From the NCBI RefSeq assembly GCF_015767245.1, contig NZ_JADOTV010000006.1:1-64000 (forward strand): 64,000 nucleotides of DNA. The letters are read 5' to 3'. Of this stretch, positions 60,331 to 64,000 are shown piece by piece. Below the pieces are notes generated by a model. It was given only the letters and a program-made list of their open reading frames with translations. It searched no databases and was not told the origin of the DNA. Source of the stretch: Aureivirga sp. CE67. Lineage in GTDB: Bacteria; Bacteroidota; Bacteroidia; Flavobacteriales; Flavobacteriaceae. Numbering within the stretch: the stretch's first letter is position 1; each line of letters opens with the position of its first letter. Made by a program: the position numbers and the translations under genes.

Positions 60331-61698
60331 ATGAAAAAAAAATACTTCACGTTTTTAATTATTTTCATGGTCATTGTTCAGATGACCTACGCACAATCAG
60401 ATTATAAAAATGACAAATACGGATTCAGTGCTCAAGTTCCGGAAGGTTGGAGTGTGTATGGAAATCTTAAAGATGATGCCGCAAATGGTAGAGCTATAAT
60501 TGATTGGGGAATGCCAAAAGTTTATAGTGAACTTGAAAAAGCAAATATTGAAAATGCAGTAGCAATCACTGCTTATAAAAGAGAAGAAATTAAAAATCAA
60601 GAAGATCTTGTTTCTTTTCATTTTTATCAAATAAGTCCTATTCTTGATTCTAAAAAAATAATAAGCGAAAATCCTTACCATACTTATGAAGTAAATACTA
60701 TTCGTAATGGTTTGAAATATAAAAGTCAAACGATGTTTGTTTATCAAAACGGTATAGGTTATGTTATTAATTTTACTGCAACTCCTGGAACTTATGATAT
60801 TAATGCACCGAAATTTGAAAGTTTTGTAAAAAACATCAAACTTTATAAAGCTATTGAGCCTGAGAAATTACATTATGATATTTCAAAAATTAATACAAAC
60901 GGACTTTATATTGCGAAAACAAAAGTGATCAAAAGTGGAGAAATAGAAATATATACATATTTACGTTTTTATGATGACGGAACTGTTTACGCACAAGCAG
61001 TGAATTCATATGCTCCGCAAAATGTTTCACGATGGTTTGGGAAAAAAGGAAGGTTTGAAAAAAATGGATATTTTTCTAATAAGGATACCCAGATAGAATT
61101 TACAGTAAACAATAGTGAATCGCCAGATATTAGACTTGAAGGACCTTTGAGTAATTCTTTTGAAGGAAAAATTATAGACAAAAATAATCTGAAATTAAGC
61201 ATTCAATATAATAACAATACAGAAAAAGAAACTTTCGATTTTGTATTTGTTCCAGATGTAGAAGAGTTTTCTATTTATTTTGGAAATATTGATAGAAAAA
61301 TTTACATCCCTGGAAAGTGGGAAGAACACCAAAAAATGAAAGGTGGACAAGTTTTTATAATTAATAAAGATAAAACAACTGTTGGAACTGTAATTTATAG
61401 GTCAAATCAACTTCCAGGTTATAAAAAAGGAATGTCTAAGAATGAAATTGCAAAATTATATTTTGAATGGGATTCTCAGTATTTTGAATCTGAATTAAAC
61501 TATAAAGTAGAAATTATTCAGGAAGATAAAGAAAATGGTTCAATTGTTTGGATGGCAAAAAAAGATGATTTAGAAAGTTATTTTCTTTTTGGTTGTGATG
61601 GAGAATATATTTATAATTTCACTATTGATGACATGAATCTTTCTAAAGAAACTAAAAGTGAATTCTTGAAAGAAATATATATGGAGAATAAAAAGTAA
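60331..61698 (+). CDS. Secreted protein, unknown function
   Basis: 455 residues. Signal FTFLIIFMVIVQMTYAQ. First domain YGFSAQVPEGWSVYGN to about residue 170 matches the PsbP-like or 'DUF1795' outline (p..w.......f......). A middle beta domain (FYDDGTVYAQAVNSYAPQNVSRWFGKKGRF, with DDGT..), then IYIPGKWEEHQKMKGGQVFIINKDKTTVGTV, again like the first domain, to the end. So two related domains flank a middle one. Confidence 0.7.
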   Translation: MKKKYFTFLIIFMVIVQMTYAQSDYKNDKYGFSAQVPEGWSVYGNLKDDAANGRAIIDWGMPKVYSELEKANIENAVAITAYKREEIKNQEDLVSFHFYQISPILDSKKIISENPYHTYEVNTIRNGLKYKSQTMFVYQNGIGYVINFTATPGTYDINAPKFESFVKNIKLYKAIEPEKLHYDISKINTNGLYIAKTKVIKSGEIEIYTYLRFYDDGTVYAQAVNSYAPQNVSRWFGKKGRFEKNGYFSNKDTQIEFTVNNSESPDIRLEGPLSNSFEGKIIDKNNLKLSIQYNNNTEKETFDFVFVPDVEEFSIYFGNIDRKIYIPGKWEEHQKMKGGQVFIINKDKTTVGTVIYRSNQLPGYKKGMSKNEIAKLYFEWDSQYFESELNYKVEIIQEDKENGSIVWMAKKDDLESYFLFGCDGEYIYNFTIDDMNLSKETKSEFLKEIYMENKK

Positions 61699-61755
61699 AC
61701 GAAAAACTACATAAAAGCACAGTTTGATAATTGTGTTTTTATGTTTTTAAAAAAT

Positions 61756-62577
61756 ATGAAAAAAATATTAGTAATAAATGGTGAAAAATACTGGCAAGAC
61801 TTTTTACCAGAATTTGAGGTTACACAAAAATATATACAAAATACTTCTTGGATTTTAAGAGACGGGAAATTATTCATTACAGATGCTGATGGTGTAATTT
61901 CTCCAGATGCAATTTTATGGAGAGTTGGCGCTATTCGACCAAGTGAAATTCAAACAACTGCACTAAACTTGATAGCTTTGAGTGGAATTCCTTGTATAAA
62001 TTCGGCGGAAACTCTAAAAATAGGATTTGATCGTTTATCAATGCTTTCCAGAATTAAAAAACTTGGTTTACCAGTGATTGATTTTAATGTTGTAACAAAA
62101 TCAAATCATTTAAAAAATATAAAAATAGATTTTCCTTTTGTAGTCAAGGTTGGAAATTATCATGGAGGATTTGGAAAAGTTTTGGTAGAAAATGAAAAAC
62201 ATTGGCAAGATATTCAAGATTTACTTTTTGTAACTGAAAACTATATCAGTATCGAACCTTATATTAATTATGTTCGAGATATTCGTTATATCGTAATTCA
62301 AGATAAAATTTGGGCAATGTCTAGAAAAGGGAAGTTTTGGAAAGCCAATATAGAAACTACGGATTTTATAGAAATCAAACCTTTAGAGTCGATTAAAAAT
62401 CAACTTTTAAAATTGCAAAAGGAATTACAGGCTGATATCCTAGCAATTGATATTTTAGAAGAAGAAAATGGAAAACTTCACATTGTAGAATATAATGATA
62501 TTCCAGGAATATCCGGTTTTTCAGATGCTTTGAAACATGAATTAGCAGATGTGTTGAGACGAAAAATGAATGATTAA
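61756..62577 (+). CDS. ATP-grasp enzyme, synapsin-like
   Basis: 273 residues from ATG 61756; ATG 61741 adds five residues. The ATP-binding lobe reads FPFVVKVGNYHGGFGKVLVEN, close to the synapsin (VVVKIGHAH-GMGK) and RimK-type P-loop; Mg2+-binding residues lie in ILAIDILEEENGKLHIVEYNDIPGI. Ligates a carboxylate to an amine or thiol via acyl-phosphate. Substrate unknown. It follows the secreted-protein run and ends before a bidirectional terminator. Confidence 0.85.
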   Translation: MKKILVINGEKYWQDFLPEFEVTQKYIQNTSWILRDGKLFITDADGVISPDAILWRVGAIRPSEIQTTALNLIALSGIPCINSAETLKIGFDRLSMLSRIKKLGLPVIDFNVVTKSNHLKNIKIDFPFVVKVGNYHGGFGKVLVENEKHWQDIQDLLFVTENYISIEPYINYVRDIRYIVIQDKIWAMSRKGKFWKANIETTDFIEIKPLESIKNQLLKLQKELQADILAIDILEEENGKLHIVEYNDIPGISGFSDALKHELADVLRRKMND

Positions 62578-62609
62578 TACTCTTTGAAAAATTAAAATAT
62601 AAAAACAAA

Positions 62610-62645
62610 AAAAGCATAACGTAAATTCTACGATATGCTTTTCTA
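62610..62645. terminator. Bidirectional terminator
   Basis: AAAGCATA-A-CGTA-AATTC-TACG-A-TATGCTTT, an interrupted 12-bp stem with A-tract on one side and T-tract on the other; between convergent genes. Confidence 0.85.
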
Positions 62646-62663
62646 TTTTATGTGTGAAAATTA

Positions 62664-63815
62664 TTATTTACAATGTTCTTTGTAAGCCTCAATAACTAAA
62701 GGATGCTCATCTTCAAGTAAAATTGCTTTGGATAAATCTTTACAAACTTTCTTTTTTTCAGCCTTTGGTAGCTCTTTTTCTTTTGAAGCTAAAATCTGAA
62801 CTCCATTTGAGTTTGATAAAGTTTTCGCATTTCCAAATTGATATTTTCTAATTATTGAAAAAGCTCTGTTAGAATATGCTTTTGTATAATAAGGTTCAAT
62901 TTTTATTGCTTTATTAAAATCTTCAATTGCTTCATCAAAATCAAAACTATTCAATTTCATTGTTCCTCTTGCAAAATAAGCTTTTGCCCAATTTGGATCT
63001 TCTTTAATGACTTTATCTAGTTTTTTTATTGCTCCTTTCAGATTTCCTTGATTATATAATTCTTGAGATTTATTGTATAATTTAAATAGTTTTTCTGTTT
63101 TCTTATCAGCTTTATACACACCATTTTCATAATAGTTTTTTCCTTGAATTTCTCCAGTAGAGTAGTAGGAGATATTTTCTCCATCTATTTTTCCATTTTT
63201 GAAAGTACTCTGTTGTTTCAATCTTCCATTTGGGTGATACATTTCCCAAACACCTACTTCTTTTCCATTTTTAAAAACACCTTTTTGTTTCAAAATTCCG
63301 TTTTTGTAAAATAACTTTTCAGTTCCATTAGAGATCCCGTTTTCATATTCTACAATAGAAGAAGTAACTCCGTTTTTATAATATTGCGTCCTTTTTCCTT
63401 TTAAAGTTCCGTTAGATAAATATCCTTCTCCTTCCTTTTTTCCATTAATATAATAATCAATGAAAGGACCTGTATAAGGTTGATCAGCATCTTTTAAATG
63501 CCAAACCCCATTTTTTCTAGTCATAGATTTTGTAGTTGGAATAGCTTTGATGCTATCCGACCTTTTTTCAAATTCTTTTGTGTAGATATAAATAATCCCA
63601 TCAAAGTCTTTATAACCTTTTTCTGTGATTAATTTTTTGTCTTTTACAACTTCCATTTTTTCAATCTCATATTCCATCAAATCCCCAAAACCTTTTTGAG
63701 GTTCTTCAATAATAGGAATTGAGTCGACGATATATAAAATTTTAGCTTCTTTATTTTGTGAAAAAACCAATAAGGTCATAAAAAAGATTACTATAAATGC
63801 TTTTAATTTTTTCAT
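62664..63815 (-). CDS. YwqK-repeat and TPR protein, secreted
   Basis: 383 residues, signal peptide (AFIVIFFMTLLVFSQ). About six YwqK/MORN-like units from about residue 118: YINGKKEGEGYLSNGTLKGKR, YKNGVTSSIVEYENGISNG, YKNGILKQKGVFKNGKEVG, YHPNGRLKQQSTFKNGKIDG and so on. Then two TPRs (KAYFARGTMKLNSFDFDEAIEDFNKAIKIEP). 'YwqK family antitoxin' is the usual label, which is not informative; here it is more likely an envelope protein. 63816-64000 holds only its AT-rich upstream region. Confidence 0.85.
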   Translation of the reverse strand: MKKLKAFIVIFFMTLLVFSQNKEAKILYIVDSIPIIEEPQKGFGDLMEYEIEKMEVVKDKKLITEKGYKDFDGIIYIYTKEFEKRSDSIKAIPTTKSMTRKNGVWHLKDADQPYTGPFIDYYINGKKEGEGYLSNGTLKGKRTQYYKNGVTSSIVEYENGISNGTEKLFYKNGILKQKGVFKNGKEVGVWEMYHPNGRLKQQSTFKNGKIDGENISYYSTGEIQGKNYYENGVYKADKKTEKLFKLYNKSQELYNQGNLKGAIKKLDKVIKEDPNWAKAYFARGTMKLNSFDFDEAIEDFNKAIKIEPYYTKAYSNRAFSIIRKYQFGNAKTLSNSNGVQILASKEKELPKAEKKKVCKDLSKAILLEDEHPLVIEAYKEHCK

Positions 63816-64000
63816 ATTCTATTCATGTTTTTTATTTAATATTATTAGCTATAATTTTAATCGAAAACTAGTTCAAATCATAGCAATATTGGTCAAATAT
63901 AAATAAAATTTAAAAAGAGAAAATAGTAGCGTAAGTCTTTATTTTATTAGGTTCAGAGCAGATTTTCTGTTTAAGATTATCAAAATTGCACTAAAAACCA

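Overview
The window is AT-rich DNA from a Bacteroidota member, most likely Flavobacteriales (Flavobacteriaceae or Weeksellaceae); I cannot name the species. The signs are a run of GLPGLI-family proteins, a PorV/PorQ-type outer-membrane protein, a TonB-receptor-like barrel with a carboxypeptidase-type N-terminal domain, promoters of the TTTG / TAnnTTTG type, and many lipoprotein signal peptides. I saw no rRNA, tRNA, CRISPR array or phage gene.

Region 1 (about 1-28.1 kb) looks like a gene-cassette array without a visible integrase. Some 28 small genes lie almost all on the minus strand. They are separated not by ordinary spacers but by palindromic or repeated junctions that begin with AAC just after, or inside, the end of one gene and finish with GTT just before the next (minus-strand reading). 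In at least four cassettes the first 8-9 bases after the upstream GTT junction are the exact reverse complement of the bases before the AAC at the cassette's own downstream site: 7446-7973, 16231-16818, 18404-19447 and the three-gene unit 26218-27959. Three more match with one mismatch. That is the signature of circularisable integron cassettes (R''/R' pairing of attC). Junctions come as variable palindromes ('A type'), a nearly constant 258-bp form carrying its own terminator ('B type') and a third form ('C type'), one copy of which sits next to a group II intron domain V-VI relic. Cargo includes a SUFU-type immunity-like protein, a stand-alone EF-Tu domain 3, a HEPN protein, a DUF4240-like protein, an ankyrin protein, a SulP transporter, an erythromycin-esterase-like protein, a class-C beta-lactamase fold hydrolase, many lipoproteins, and a three-gene unit ending in an alpha/alpha-type protein.

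Region 2 (28.1-33.1 kb) is a boundary: a tandem repeat, GC-richer repeats, then a CDF metal transporter, a small membrane protein, an Lgt-like protein and a PorV/PorQ-like protein. Region 3 (33.1-52 kb) carries a catalase, a cluster of four GLPGLI proteins with a TonB-receptor-like barrel and a small cysteine-rich secreted protein, a phosphoglucosamine mutase (glmM), a serine hydrolase, a stand-alone lipoyl-type domain and an exonuclease/endonuclease/phosphatase-family protein. Region 4 (52-64 kb) holds nested miniature elements, a divergent zur-merC pair with palindromic operators, a TauD-like dioxygenase with a small partner, a plus-strand run of secreted proteins, a synapsin-like ATP-grasp enzyme and a YwqK/TPR protein.

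A roughly 115-bp palindromic repeat ('D repeat') recurs in the intergenic DNA of both flanks but was not seen between 3 and 28 kb. This supports the array being an accessory block with its own junction sequences. A miniature element ('E') is found twice at the same position inside the D repeat.
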